Of a stretch of DNA of 64,000 nt, positions 54,079 through 62,917 are shown piece by piece. Position 1 is the stretch's first letter, and the number at the start of each line of letters is the position of its first letter. The DNA is from Candidatus Halocynthiibacter alkanivorans. GTDB lineage: Bacteria; Pseudomonadota; Alphaproteobacteria; Rhodobacterales; Rhodobacteraceae. The notes under the pieces were generated by a model. The model was not told the origin of the DNA, ran no database searches, and saw only the letters and a list, made by a program, of their open reading frames with translations. The stretch is from NCBI RefSeq assembly GCF_003333265.1, contig NZ_QOLB01000095.1, positions 1-64,000 of the forward strand. Reading direction: 5' to 3'. A program made the translations under genes and the position numbers.

Positions 54079-55869
54079 CTATTCGGCCGCCTCGGTGTTA
54101 CTCTCTAAAATCGGCAGCGAGACTTCAAAAATTGCCCCTTTTGCCGGGGCAGAACGCGCGGTCAGACGGCCCCCGAGATCGGCAATGATACCAGAAGAGA
54201 TCGCCAGACCCAATCCAACGCCGTCGCCCGGGGATTTGGTGGTGTAGAACGGTTCAAACAACGCGTCGAAATCCTCGATGCCATCGCCATTGTCGCGCAC
54301 CTGAATCGAGGCGCTGTCACCAGACACAACGAGGATTTCCATGATCGGGTCGTCTTCACCCTTGGTGGCATCCAGCGCGTTGCGCATCAGGTTGATCAGC
54401 ACCTGTTCCAGCCGCAGCTGATCGCCCAGGATCAGCACCGGTTCGCGCGGCAGGTTGCAGACCACCTCAACGTCGCGCAGTTTCAACTGCGGCTCCATCA
54501 TCGCCAGCGCCGAGGACACCGATTTGCGCACGTCCATCGGTTGCAGCGCATCGGCGCCTTTGCGGGCATAGCTTTTCAGCTGACGGGTGATGGCCCCCAT
54601 ACGCTCGATCAGATCATCGATACGCTGAAACGAGGACAGGGCTTCATCCGGGCGGCGGCGCTGCAACAGCAGCTTGGCCCCGGCAAGATAAGTTTTCATC
54701 GCCGCCAGAGGCTGGTTGAGCTCATGGCTGACCGCAGCGGACATTTCGCCAAGCGCGGCCAGTTTGGAGCTTTGCGCCAGGGTCTGCTCCGCCACTTTCA
54801 GGTGTTTTTCCGCCCGTTCACGCGAGGTGATCTCGCGTTGAAGCGCCGCGTTCAGCTGCCGCAGACTGGCGGATTCGCGGGCAAATTTCCCGGCGCGGAA
54901 TATGGCGCGCCGGGTGGTGAGATAAAAGGTCAGCGCCAGCAGGATGGCAAAGCCCATGATTTCCAGTGACAGCACCGCATTCACCCGTTCGCGCACCGAA
55001 GTATAGGTGGTGAAGGTGGTGATGCGCCAGCCACGGAAGGCGATGCGGTTTTCCATCCGCATCACCGCTTCGCCGGACAGGTAGGCATCGGGCGGGGTGG
55101 CGCTCCAGTCGCTGGTGGCCTGGATCGCGCGCTCAATCGCGCTGGGGGCCGAGCGGATCGCCAGCGCCTCTTTTTCAGATTTGCCACGCCAGCGCGGTTC
55201 TGTCGACAGAATGATCCGGCCCGATGAATCGGCCACAAAGACCGCGCCCGAGATGCCCGCCCAGCTGGTTTCAAACTTGTGCAGGTCCACTTCGACCACG
55301 ATCACACCGGCCAGTTTACCGCTGTTTTCGATGCGGCGGGAATAGATAAATTCAAAGCCGCCGACAGCATTTTCTACCGTTTCAAACACCGTATCATTGG
55401 AACGCAGCGCGTTCACAAAATACCGGGCCTGGCGATAGCTGGTGCCGATCAGGTTGCGGTTGGTGGCCGCCACCACGCGCCCGTCTGAGTCCAGCAGGAT
55501 CAGGCTGGCGGCACCAATTTCCTCGATATAAGATATCAACCGGCGCGAGGTCTGGGAAAAATCTTCAGAGGCCAGTGCGCCGATCAGCGACGGGTCGCGC
55601 GACAACAGCAACGGCACGATGGAATTTCGCTGCAGCTCCGACAGCAGGTTGCCGGAATACAGGGTCTGGCGCACGATGGCCTGGTTGCGGGTGTGATCGG
55701 TGAAGCGTTCGGACAACAGCCGGTTGGTGACCCAGATCACCGACACCGCGATTACCACCAGCAGCAGCACAGCGAGCCGGCCGCCAAGCGACAGGGTGCC
55801 GTTGCCGTTCAGATCCTCATCTGCGGGCGGGCCGGAGGTGCCGGCGGGTGATTTTGCGGTGTCATTCAT
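54079..55869 (-). CDS. dctB: DctB-like sensor histidine kinase
   Basis: A 596-residue membrane kinase. Two membrane helices (about residues 32-52 and 295-315) bracket a periplasmic PAS-like double sensor, as in DctB proteins that sense C4-dicarboxylates. The phospho-accepting His is in AAVSHELNQPLAAM (near residue 381), and the ATP domain has NLMRNALDAT, DNGDGIED and GDGVGLGLAIS. No DctA or TRAP transporter gene is in the window, so the ligand is assumed from family and not from neighbours. Confidence 0.9.
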   Translation of the reverse strand: MNDTAKSPAGTSGPPADEDLNGNGTLSLGGRLAVLLLVVIAVSVIWVTNRLLSERFTDHTRNQAIVRQTLYSGNLLSELQRNSIVPLLLSRDPSLIGALASEDFSQTSRRLISYIEEIGAASLILLDSDGRVVAATNRNLIGTSYRQARYFVNALRSNDTVFETVENAVGGFEFIYSRRIENSGKLAGVIVVEVDLHKFETSWAGISGAVFVADSSGRIILSTEPRWRGKSEKEALAIRSAPSAIERAIQATSDWSATPPDAYLSGEAVMRMENRIAFRGWRITTFTTYTSVRERVNAVLSLEIMGFAILLALTFYLTTRRAIFRAGKFARESASLRQLNAALQREITSRERAEKHLKVAEQTLAQSSKLAALGEMSAAVSHELNQPLAAMKTYLAGAKLLLQRRRPDEALSSFQRIDDLIERMGAITRQLKSYARKGADALQPMDVRKSVSSALAMMEPQLKLRDVEVVCNLPREPVLILGDQLRLEQVLINLMRNALDATKGEDDPIMEILVVSGDSASIQVRDNGDGIEDFDALFEPFYTTKSPGDGVGLGLAISSGIIADLGGRLTARSAPAKGAIFEVSLPILESNTEAAE

Positions 55870-56487
55870 GTGCTAAATCTAGGCGCCAGGGCGGCGAGGC
55901 TCAAGCCGATGCTGGCAAAACAAATTGTTAAAGGCGAAGGACCGCTGATCAAGATGTTGTCAGCACTGTAAAAAGCCGGTTTTGCCCGGTGGCAGATCCG
56001 GAAATTGAGACGTGTGGCAAAGCGAGCAATGGCCACGAGGCGCGCAGCGTGGGCCAGGTGTACCAAGCAAACCGGGCGGGATCCTGTAACCGCAGAGTTT
56101 GAAAACTGCGCAGCGGTCCAAAATGCCGTGGCACACGCGGTACCAGCGATGCACGGCGCCACCGGGCGCTGCTACAGTTGTGCCTTGCCAGTGCTGGACG
56201 GTATTTTTCCGCGATGTCTGAAATCCAGGTTAGCTGGCCATCACAAACACAGCCGACCCACGATCATTACCTGGCCCGACAGCGCCGGGCTGCGCCTGCC
56301 GCAGGGCCCCGCCCGTTTGCACCTGAATTGATCCCCCGGATCATTCCATGACGCGTCTCACGCCCCGCGCGAAGGTGTTTCCCACCCCCCGCCAGAGTCA
56401 GGTGCGTTCGCGCTTCCGGACCGCTGTTTGGGCTCTGAACCAAGCAACGCGATATGAGGACACGCGAATATTTTAGGGGAGAGGCCG
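55870..56487. other. gene-poor stretch upstream of dctB
   Basis: No supported gene: small overlapping frames on both strands with no family match. It must hold the dctB promoter at its left end. A short GATCC..GGATC palindrome is near 56330. Confidence 0.45.
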
Positions 56488-56523
56488 CAAAAAAGGCGGG
56501 CACCGGACATTTGCCGGCCCCGC
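56488..56523 (-). terminator. purQ terminator
   Basis: On the minus strand a GC-rich stem (CCCGCC 56518-56523 region pairing with GGCGGG 56495-56500, plus the inner CCGG/CCGG) is followed by six T residues (the A-run 56489-56494 on the plus strand). It sits about 50 bases past the purQ stop. Confidence 0.75.
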
Positions 56524-56572
56524 CTGATCTCTCAACCTGTGGTTCTGGTGCGGGCCGGCCTCAGGTCTCCCC

Positions 56573-57241
56573 TCAGGCCGAAACCACCGCATTCACCAAA
56601 GCGTCAAACAAAGGCGCACCGTCGGTGCTGCCATGGGCCGTGTCCACCACCCGCTCCGGATGTGGCATCATACCCAGAACCCGGCGGTTTTCCGACAATA
56701 CACCGGCGATATCCGCGACGGAGCCATTGGGGTTATTGCCATAGGTGAAGGCGATGCGGTCTTCGCCTTTCAGCCGCGCCAGAAGCGCCTCATCCGCGTT
56801 GTAATTGCCGTCGTGATGCGCCACGGGGATGCGCAGGGTCTGACCCTTGCTGTAACCAGAGGTGAAATCAGACGCCTCGGTCTCAACCAGCAGCTCCTGG
56901 GTGTGGCAAGTGAATTTCAGACCTGCATTGCGCATCAGAGCGCCCGGCAGCAGACCGGTTTCGGTCAGCACCTGAAAGCCGTTGCAGATGCCCAGCACAT
57001 AACCGCCGCGCCCGGCATGGGCGACCACCGCGCGGGTGATCGGCGAATTGGCGGCAATGGCGCCGCAGCGCAGGTAGTCGCCGAATGAAAAGCCACCAGG
57101 GATGGCGATCATATCGATGTCTGACGGCAGGTCCGATTCCTTGTGCCAGACCATCTCCACCTGAGCGCCGGCACGCTCCAGTGCAACAGCAAGGTCCCGG
57201 TCACAGTTGGATCCGGGAAATACAATGACGGCGGCTTTCAT
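56573..57241 (-). CDS. purQ: phosphoribosylformylglycinamidine synthase, glutaminase subunit
   Basis: A 222-residue class-I glutaminase that feeds ammonia to PurL in purine synthesis. Nucleophile Cys is in [11 protein letters not shown], and the His-Glu pair is in [21 protein letters not shown] is a family segment. It ends the purC-purS-purQ group but starts 487 bases after purS. The synthetase purL is not in the window. Confidence 0.95.
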   Translation of the reverse strand: MKAAVIVFPGSNCDRDLAVALERAGAQVEMVWHKESDLPSDIDMIAIPGGFSFGDYLRCGAIAANSPITRAVVAHAGRGGYVLGICNGFQVLTETGLLPGALMRNAGLKFTCHTQELLVETEASDFTSGYSKGQTLRIPVAHHDGNYNADEALLARLKGEDRIAFTYGNNPNGSVADIAGVLSENRRVLGMMPHPERVVDTAHGSTDGAPLFDALVNAVVSA

Positions 57242-57728
57242 AGGGTCATCCCTCTTGGCTTGGTGCGGGCTGCGCGGGCGGGTGCCGGCGGCCGGTCAAT
57301 CTCTGGTCGGTCTCACGCTGGCCTCTGGCGGGCCTGGCTCCGGGCGCGGCCCGGGTCCGGTGGTTTTGGTGCGGCTGGAGTTGCGGCTGCCGGACCCGGC
57401 AACTGCGGTGATATGCACCACATCTGTGTGTGGCGATGGCGGCAACAGCCCGGCGGGCGTCACCTGACGCGAACGGGGCGCACACCAGGCGCAAGCCGGG
57501 CGCGCCAGCAGCGGCAGTAGCCTGCACGGCGCATCGCGCCGTGCGCGGCCCAACGGGACTGGTCACATCTTCGATGGGACCGTGACGGGCGGGAGCGCTG
57601 CCGCTGCCGCCTGCCCCGTCATCGGCGCTGTACCTGCCCCCCGTGCCACGACATCTCGCGACACTGGCACAGGCAAGCCCTCTGACAGGCGCTCCGGCAG
57701 ACCCCGTGAAGGGACCGCCGTCAGGCGC
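57242..57728. other. GC-rich gap between purS and purQ
   Basis: The 487 bases contain no supported gene. The minus-strand frame 57246-57566 is rich in Arg, Ala and Pro, without family likeness, and looks like GC-bias. No strong hairpin with a T-run was seen. PurS and purQ are usually adjacent, so this gap is notable. Confidence 0.5.
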
Positions 57729-57971
57729 TCAGGCGGAGAGCTCGATGCGGTAGCTTTCGATCACTGTATTGGCGAGCAGCTTTTCGCACATCTCGGTGAC
57801 GGTGCTGCGCGCGGCCGCCTCATCGCTCTCGCTCAGCGTCAGCTCAATCACCTTGCCCTGGCGGACACCGTCCACCCCGTCAAAGCCGAGCGATCCCAGC
57901 GCGTGACGCACTGCTTCGCCCTGAGGATCCAGGACACCGTTTTTCAACATTACAAATACACGGGCTTTCAT
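57729..57971 (-). CDS. purS: phosphoribosylformylglycinamidine synthase subunit PurS
   Basis: An 80-residue small subunit that joins PurQ and PurL in the three-part enzyme. Segments MKARVFVMLKNGVLDPQGEAVRHAL and ELTLSESDEAAARSTVTEMCEKLLANTVIESYRIE fit the family fully. It lies 11 bases after purC. Confidence 0.95.
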   Translation of the reverse strand: MKARVFVMLKNGVLDPQGEAVRHALGSLGFDGVDGVRQGKVIELTLSESDEAAARSTVTEMCEKLLANTVIESYRIELSA

Positions 57972-57982
57972 CGCAGCAGTCC

Positions 57983-58747
57983 TCAGTTGACCAGGGTGGG
58001 TTTGGTATTGGTGGTGGTGACATTGCCAGGCAGCACACCGAGACGGCGCGCCACTTCGCTGTACGCATCCGACAGGCTGCCGAGATCTTGACGGAACACG
58101 TCTTTGTCCAGTTTGCGGCCGGTCTCGATGTCCCAGAGCCGGCAGCTGTCAGGGCTGATTTCATCGGCAACGATCAGGCGCATGAAATCGCCTTCCCAGA
58201 CCCGGCCGAATTCAATCTTGAAATCGATCAGCTTGATGCCGACACCAAACATCACCCCGGCAAGGAAATCATTGACCCGCAGCGCCATCGCCACAATGTC
58301 ATCCATATCCTGCTGGCTGGCCCAGCCAAAGGCCATGATATATTCTTCCGGCACCAGCGGATCGCCAAGCGAGTCATCCTTATAGGAAAACTCAATCACC
58401 GGGCGCGGCAGCTGGCTGCCTTCTTCCATGCCCAGCCGTTTGGCCATTGAACCGGCAGCAAAGTTGCGCACGATCACTTCCAGCGGCACAATCTCGCAGC
58501 TGCGGATCAGCTGTTCGCGCATATTCAGCCGTTTGAGAAAGTGATTGGGCACGCCGATATTGTTCAGCCCGGTCATGAAAAACTCCGACAACCGGTTGTT
58601 CAGCACACCTTTGCCGTCGATCACGTCTTTTTTCTCGGCGTTGAACGCGGTGGCATCATCCTTGAAATACTGCACCAGGGTGCCGGGCTCAGGGCCTTCA
58701 TAAAGGATCTTGGCTTTGCCTTCGTAGATTTTTTTACGCCGTGCCAT
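57983..58747 (-). CDS. purC: SAICAR synthase
   Basis: A 254-residue enzyme that joins aspartate to CAIR in purine synthesis. Markers are [13 protein letters not shown] at the start, [20 protein letters not shown]-like core, and [36 protein letters not shown] at 58747 gives the family start [14 protein letters not shown]. It heads the purC-purS-purQ group and diverges from the DUF1476 gene. Confidence 0.95.
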   Translation of the reverse strand: MARRKKIYEGKAKILYEGPEPGTLVQYFKDDATAFNAEKKDVIDGKGVLNNRLSEFFMTGLNNIGVPNHFLKRLNMREQLIRSCEIVPLEVIVRNFAAGSMAKRLGMEEGSQLPRPVIEFSYKDDSLGDPLVPEEYIMAFGWASQQDMDDIVAMALRVNDFLAGVMFGVGIKLIDFKIEFGRVWEGDFMRLIVADEISPDSCRLWDIETGRKLDKDVFRQDLGSLSDAYSEVARRLGVLPGNVTTTNTKPTLVN

Positions 58748-58905
58748 GGGAACTCCGCATGTTCTGGCCGCAACGGGAAACACGGCCTTCAGGACGCCCG
58801 TATAGGCGAAGAGTTGCAGCGCCGCAAGAAGGCCAAATCACTTGCTCCGGCCTCCGTTGAGGTCTTTACTGGACCAGGCGTGCAACAGAGGGAGTAATCT
58901 GCGTT

Positions 58906-59220
58906 ATGACCACTTTTGACGAACGAGAACGCGCCTATGAGAAAAAATTCGCGCATGATGAAGAGTTAAAGTTCAAAGCCGAAGCCCGGGCCAATAAAAT
59001 GTTGGGTCTCTGGGCGGCTGATATCGAGGGCAAATCCGGCCCTGAGGCCGAAGAATACGCCCGGGAAGTGATGGCATCAGACCTGGAAGAACCCGGCGCG
59101 GAAGATGTGATCCGCAAAGTCTGCGCCGATCTGGGCAGCTCCGGATTCGGCGATCAGGTGCGCGAAAAGCGGCAGCAGTTCCTTGAACTGGCGATGAAAG
59201 AGCTGAGCCGCCAGGACTGA
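58906..59220 (+). CDS. DUF1476 protein, zeta inhibitor of F1 ATPase
   Basis: A 104-residue helical protein of the DUF1476 family. MTTFDERERAYEKKFAHDEELKFKAEARANKMLGLWAA is the conserved start; its N-terminal part inserts into F1 in related species and blocks ATP hydrolysis. It regulates the respiratory ATP synthase of alphaproteobacteria. The gene is divergent from purC, an arrangement conserved in the order as far as I recall. Confidence 0.9.
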   Translation: MTTFDERERAYEKKFAHDEELKFKAEARANKMLGLWAADIEGKSGPEAEEYAREVMASDLEEPGAEDVIRKVCADLGSSGFGDQVREKRQQFLELAMKELSRQD

Positions 59221-59722
59221 GCGCTGCGTCCTGGCCGGCGCGACAGCGCCCGGAGGAATGCGCCTGCGTGACCACGGCCGGATGAATGCGGCTGCGGGAC
59301 CGGATACGAGCATCCGTCCGCAAGACAGATCCGCCATATGCCCCACCTGTGGCAGCCCTGCCCGGGCTACGCCATCTTTCCCATGTCTGCGCGCTCTTCC
59401 CCTGTCTGCCCTGTCTGCCCTGCCTGCGACCTCGCTTCCCCGCCATTGGCTGCCCCGCTCTTGCCTACCCCGGCCTGCCCCGGGCCGCGTATTCAGAGGC
59501 AGGATCTTTCACGCCGGGGTCCTGAGGCACGCACTGCATCACTGCGGGCGCGCCGGCTTTGCGTCGCTGCGCCGGGCGGTCGGGCAGACAGGCGGTCGCG
59601 CAGGCAGGCGGTCAGGCGGTCAGATGAGCTGCAAAATCATTACAATTGGAACTGTTAACAGGGCGTAGATTACATCCGTTGTAACCTTGCCCCATCAGTT
59701 CAAATCGCGTGGGGCGTGGGAT
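59221..59722. other. gene-poor stretch with short repeats
   Basis: No gene seen. Tandem-like CTGCCCTGTCTGCC (59400-59425) and GGCAGGCGGTCAGGCGGTCAG (near 59602-59625, in pieces under 20 bases) suggest simple repeat growth. The promoter for the MprF-like gene must lie at its right end. Confidence 0.45.
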
Positions 59723-61699
59723 ATGAAACACTCTATAGCCAATACTTCTGTGGCCAGTTCCTCTGTTGCCAGCCCGGCAGTGCGCCCGGATCTGTGGCGC
59801 CTGGGCCTGCGCCAGTTGTTGCCGCTTGCCGTGGTGGCGCTGTTTGCCTGGATGTTGCGCCACAAACTGGCCGAGCTGGATATACCCGCGATTGGCAACG
59901 CCCTGAGCAGTGTCAGCCCGGCGCAATGGGCACTGGCCGCGCTGGCCTCCGCCGGTAGTTTCTGGGCAGTGGGGCGCTATGACAGTGTATTGCACCGCCA
60001 ACTGGGCACCGGCATCGACACCGGCGCCGCACGACGCTCTGGTGCCGCCGCCATCGCACTTGCGCAAACGCTGGGATTTGGCCCGGTCACCGGCGCGCTG
60101 GTGCGCTGGCGCATGTTGCCAGAGCTGAGCCTGTGGCAGGCGTCACGCGTTTCGGTGGCGGTCTCGCTTTCTTTCCTTGCCGGCTGGTCTGTCGTTGTGG
60201 CGATCGCCGTGCTTATATTCCAGCCACCGCTGCCCCTTGCGCGCCCGCTGGCCGCCGCAGCCCTTGGCGTGGCGGTATTCCTTGGCGTTGTCTCTCTGTG
60301 GCCGCCAGGCTGGCTGGCACGATTTTCCCCGCCCTCGCTGCGGGCAATCCTTGCAGTGGTCATGCTGGCGGCGATGGACACCGTCCTGGCGGGGACGGCA
60401 CTTTATATCCTGCTGCCAGCCGGGGTGGAGATTGCCCCTGGCGTGCTGCTCACCGCCTACCTGATTGCACTGGGCGCCGGGCTGCTCGGCGCCACGCCAG
60501 GTGGGGTCGGCCCATTTGAAATGTGCATGCTGACGCAACTGCCCACGGTGGACCCGGCCTCTTTGCTGGCGGCGATTGTGGCGTTCCGGGCGGTCTATTA
60601 CCTGCTGCCCGCCGCACTGGCCGCCGCTTTGCTGATCCGGGGGCCACGCGGCCCGGCCCGGTTCCCCGCGCCAAAGCTGACACGCTTTAACAGCCCCTAT
60701 CTGCCGCCGAAAATTGAGGCGCTGCTGTATCGCGCACCCCGCGCCGAGGCCAACCTGCTGCGACAGGGAAATTTTGCGCTGCTGGAAAGTGCTGCCGGCC
60801 GTCCGACGGCGCTGGCGGCGCCGCTGGGCCAGTCGCTGGTGATGCTGTCTGACCCGCTGCAGGAGAAATGTGACCCCGGCGAGAGCCGCGCAATTCTGGA
60901 GCGCGCCGCCAAAGCACGCTTCCGCCAGCCGGCGCTGTATAAATGTGGCACCCGCATGGCCGCCTCGGCGCGCCGGGCTGGCTGGTCTGTACTGCCGGTG
61001 GCACGGGAGGCCTGGATCTGCCCACGGGATTTTAGCACTGAGGGGGCAAAACGCAGCCAGTTGCGCCGCCTGCTGCGCAAAGCGACCGACGCCGGGGTGC
61101 ATATTACTGAGGGCGGCCGCCGCCTGCCCTTGCAGCAGATGGAGCAGTTGTCCCGGCGCTGGGTTGAGGCCCACGGCGCGGAGCGCGGCTTTTCCATGGG
61201 GGTGTTTTGTCCGCAATACGTCAGCTGCCAGCGGGTCTTTCTGGCCTGGAGTGCAGAGAATGAATTGCTGGGTTTTGTCACCTTCCATGAGAGCCGGGAT
61301 GAGTTGACACTTGATCTGATGCGTCAGGGCGATACCACGCCGGCGGGCACTATGCAGGCGCTGGTGGTGCATGCGCTGCAGACCGCCGCCAGGCTGGGCG
61401 TGCCCAGGCTGTCGCTTGCGGCGGCACCCTGTGAACAGAATGATGCCGGCACGCCCTGGCTGCTCAGCGCCATGCGCAGCCGCTTCACGCGCGCCTCTGG
61501 CACTGGCGGGCTGACCCGGTTTAAATCCGCTTTTGCGCCAAACTGGGATGTCCTTTATATCGCGGCGCCGACGCACACCGGGCTGGTGCTGGCCGGGTTG
61601 GATATTCTGCGCCAGATCACCGCGCCGCCATGCCGGTGCAAGGCCACCCGCAAGGGCGGAAGTCCTGGACAGGACCACGGATCTGCTGTCCATTCATAA
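59723..61699 (+). CDS. MprF-like phosphatidylglycerol lysyltransferase domain protein
   Basis: A 658-residue membrane protein. The N-terminal half has about eight membrane helices of the flippase-type UPF0104 domain (with GFGPVTGALVRWRML and GLLGATPGGVGPFEM). The C-terminal half is the DUF2156 GNAT-like domain seen in MprF proteins (RQGNFALLESAAGRPTALAAPLG, SQLRRLLRKATDAGVHITEG, FSMGVFCPQYVSC). Such enzymes attach an amino acid, often Lys or Ala, to phosphatidylglycerol and flip it, changing surface charge. Which amino acid is used here cannot be told. ATG at 59723 is used; a nearby earlier start adds 12 residues. Confidence 0.85.
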   Translation: MKHSIANTSVASSSVASPAVRPDLWRLGLRQLLPLAVVALFAWMLRHKLAELDIPAIGNALSSVSPAQWALAALASAGSFWAVGRYDSVLHRQLGTGIDTGAARRSGAAAIALAQTLGFGPVTGALVRWRMLPELSLWQASRVSVAVSLSFLAGWSVVVAIAVLIFQPPLPLARPLAAAALGVAVFLGVVSLWPPGWLARFSPPSLRAILAVVMLAAMDTVLAGTALYILLPAGVEIAPGVLLTAYLIALGAGLLGATPGGVGPFEMCMLTQLPTVDPASLLAAIVAFRAVYYLLPAALAAALLIRGPRGPARFPAPKLTRFNSPYLPPKIEALLYRAPRAEANLLRQGNFALLESAAGRPTALAAPLGQSLVMLSDPLQEKCDPGESRAILERAAKARFRQPALYKCGTRMAASARRAGWSVLPVAREAWICPRDFSTEGAKRSQLRRLLRKATDAGVHITEGGRRLPLQQMEQLSRRWVEAHGAERGFSMGVFCPQYVSCQRVFLAWSAENELLGFVTFHESRDELTLDLMRQGDTTPAGTMQALVVHALQTAARLGVPRLSLAAAPCEQNDAGTPWLLSAMRSRFTRASGTGGLTRFKSAFAPNWDVLYIAAPTHTGLVLAGLDILRQITAPPCRCKATRKGGSPGQDHGSAVHS

Positions 61700-61727
61700 T
61701 GGTTATGACGATTTTGAATTTGCCTCG

Positions 61728-61771
61728 CCCCCCTTGCCATGCCATGTGGGGGGTAACAGGGGGCATGCCCC
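61728..61771 (+). promoter_or_regulatory. structured leader upstream of bmt
   Basis: CCCCCC (61728-61733) and GGGGGG (61748-61753) can form a stem over a 14-base loop. Right after it GGGGCATGCCCC (61760-61771) is a perfect palindrome. The two share complementary bases (GCC/GGC), so alternate or pseudoknot pairing is possible. It is 20 bases before the bmt start codon. Confidence 0.4.
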
Positions 61772-61791
61772 GCATTGAACGGACCTGACCG

Positions 61792-62805
61792 ATGACAAAT
61801 CCTCTTTCCCGCCTGCTTGAAACCCGCGACTGGCTGATGGCCGATGGCGCCACGGGCACCACACTTTTCAACATGGGACTGCAGTCCGGCGATGCGCCTG
61901 AGCTGTGGAATGTGGATGAGGTGGCCAAGATCACCGCGCTGTATCAGGGCGCAGTGGACGCGGGCAGCGATATTTTCCTGACCAATTCCTTTGGCGGCAA
62001 CGCCTCGCGGCTGAAACTGCACAATGCGCAGGGCCGGGTACATGAGCTGAACAAAGCCGCCGCCGAGATTGGCCGCAATGTGGCTGACAAGTCCGGACGC
62101 ACGGTAATTGTCGCCGGCTCTGTCGGGCCGACCGGCGATATTATGGAACCAATGGGCACGCTGACTTATGCCTCTGCGGTGGAAATGTTCCACGAGCAGG
62201 CGGACGGTCTGAAAGCCGGTGGCGCCGATGTGTTCTGGGTGGAGACCATTTCTGCGGCGGAAGAGTTCAAAGCCGCTGCCGAAGCCGCGAAACTGGCGGA
62301 TATGCCGTTCTGTGGCACCATGAGCTTTGACACCGCCGGGCGCACTATGATGGGCATCACCTCGGCGACGATGGCCAAGCTGGTCACCGAGTTGCATCTG
62401 ACACCGCTGGCCTTTGGTGCCAACTGTGGGGTTGGCGCCGCTGATCTGCTGCGCACCATTCTGGGTTTTGCGGCTGAGGGCAGCGAATTGCCGATCATCT
62501 CCAAAGGCAATGCCGGCATCCCGAAATACCACGATGGGCACATCCATTACGACGGCACACCTGAGCTGATGGCGAAATATGCGGTGCTGGCGCGCGACTG
62601 TGGCGCCACCATCATCGGCGGCTGCTGTGGCACCACCACCGATCACCTGCGGGCGATGAAAGAAGCGCTTGAAAACACGCCGCGCGGGCCGCGCCCGTCG
62701 CTGGAACTGATTGCCGATACGCTCGGTGGTTTTTCCTCCGTCTCAGACGGCACCGGCGATGATGCCAACGCGCCGCAGCCACGGCGCAACCGCCGCCGCG
62801 GCTGA
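61792..62805 (+). CDS. bmt: betaine-homocysteine S-methyltransferase
   Basis: A 337-residue zinc methyltransferase that makes methionine from homocysteine using glycine betaine. The barrel start LMADGATGTTLFNMGLQSG and the three Cys zinc ligands in FGANCGVGAADLL and IIGGCCGTTTDHLRAM are visible. The C-terminus is basic and rich in Asn/Arg, probably disordered. It is a roseobacter-type betaine-using enzyme; no cobalamin is needed. Confidence 0.9.
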   Translation: MTNPLSRLLETRDWLMADGATGTTLFNMGLQSGDAPELWNVDEVAKITALYQGAVDAGSDIFLTNSFGGNASRLKLHNAQGRVHELNKAAAEIGRNVADKSGRTVIVAGSVGPTGDIMEPMGTLTYASAVEMFHEQADGLKAGGADVFWVETISAAEEFKAAAEAAKLADMPFCGTMSFDTAGRTMMGITSATMAKLVTELHLTPLAFGANCGVGAADLLRTILGFAAEGSELPIISKGNAGIPKYHDGHIHYDGTPELMAKYAVLARDCGATIIGGCCGTTTDHLRAMKEALENTPRGPRPSLELIADTLGGFSSVSDGTGDDANAPQPRRNRRRG

Positions 62806-62917
62806 GAATAGACAGGCTGGCCCGTCGCGGCCAGCCATTCAGCAGGCTGCGGCCAGAGCGCTGTAGTCAGGGCGCTGTTAGCCGGGGCGCCGTGGTCAGC
62901 AGGCTGCGGGCCGCCGT

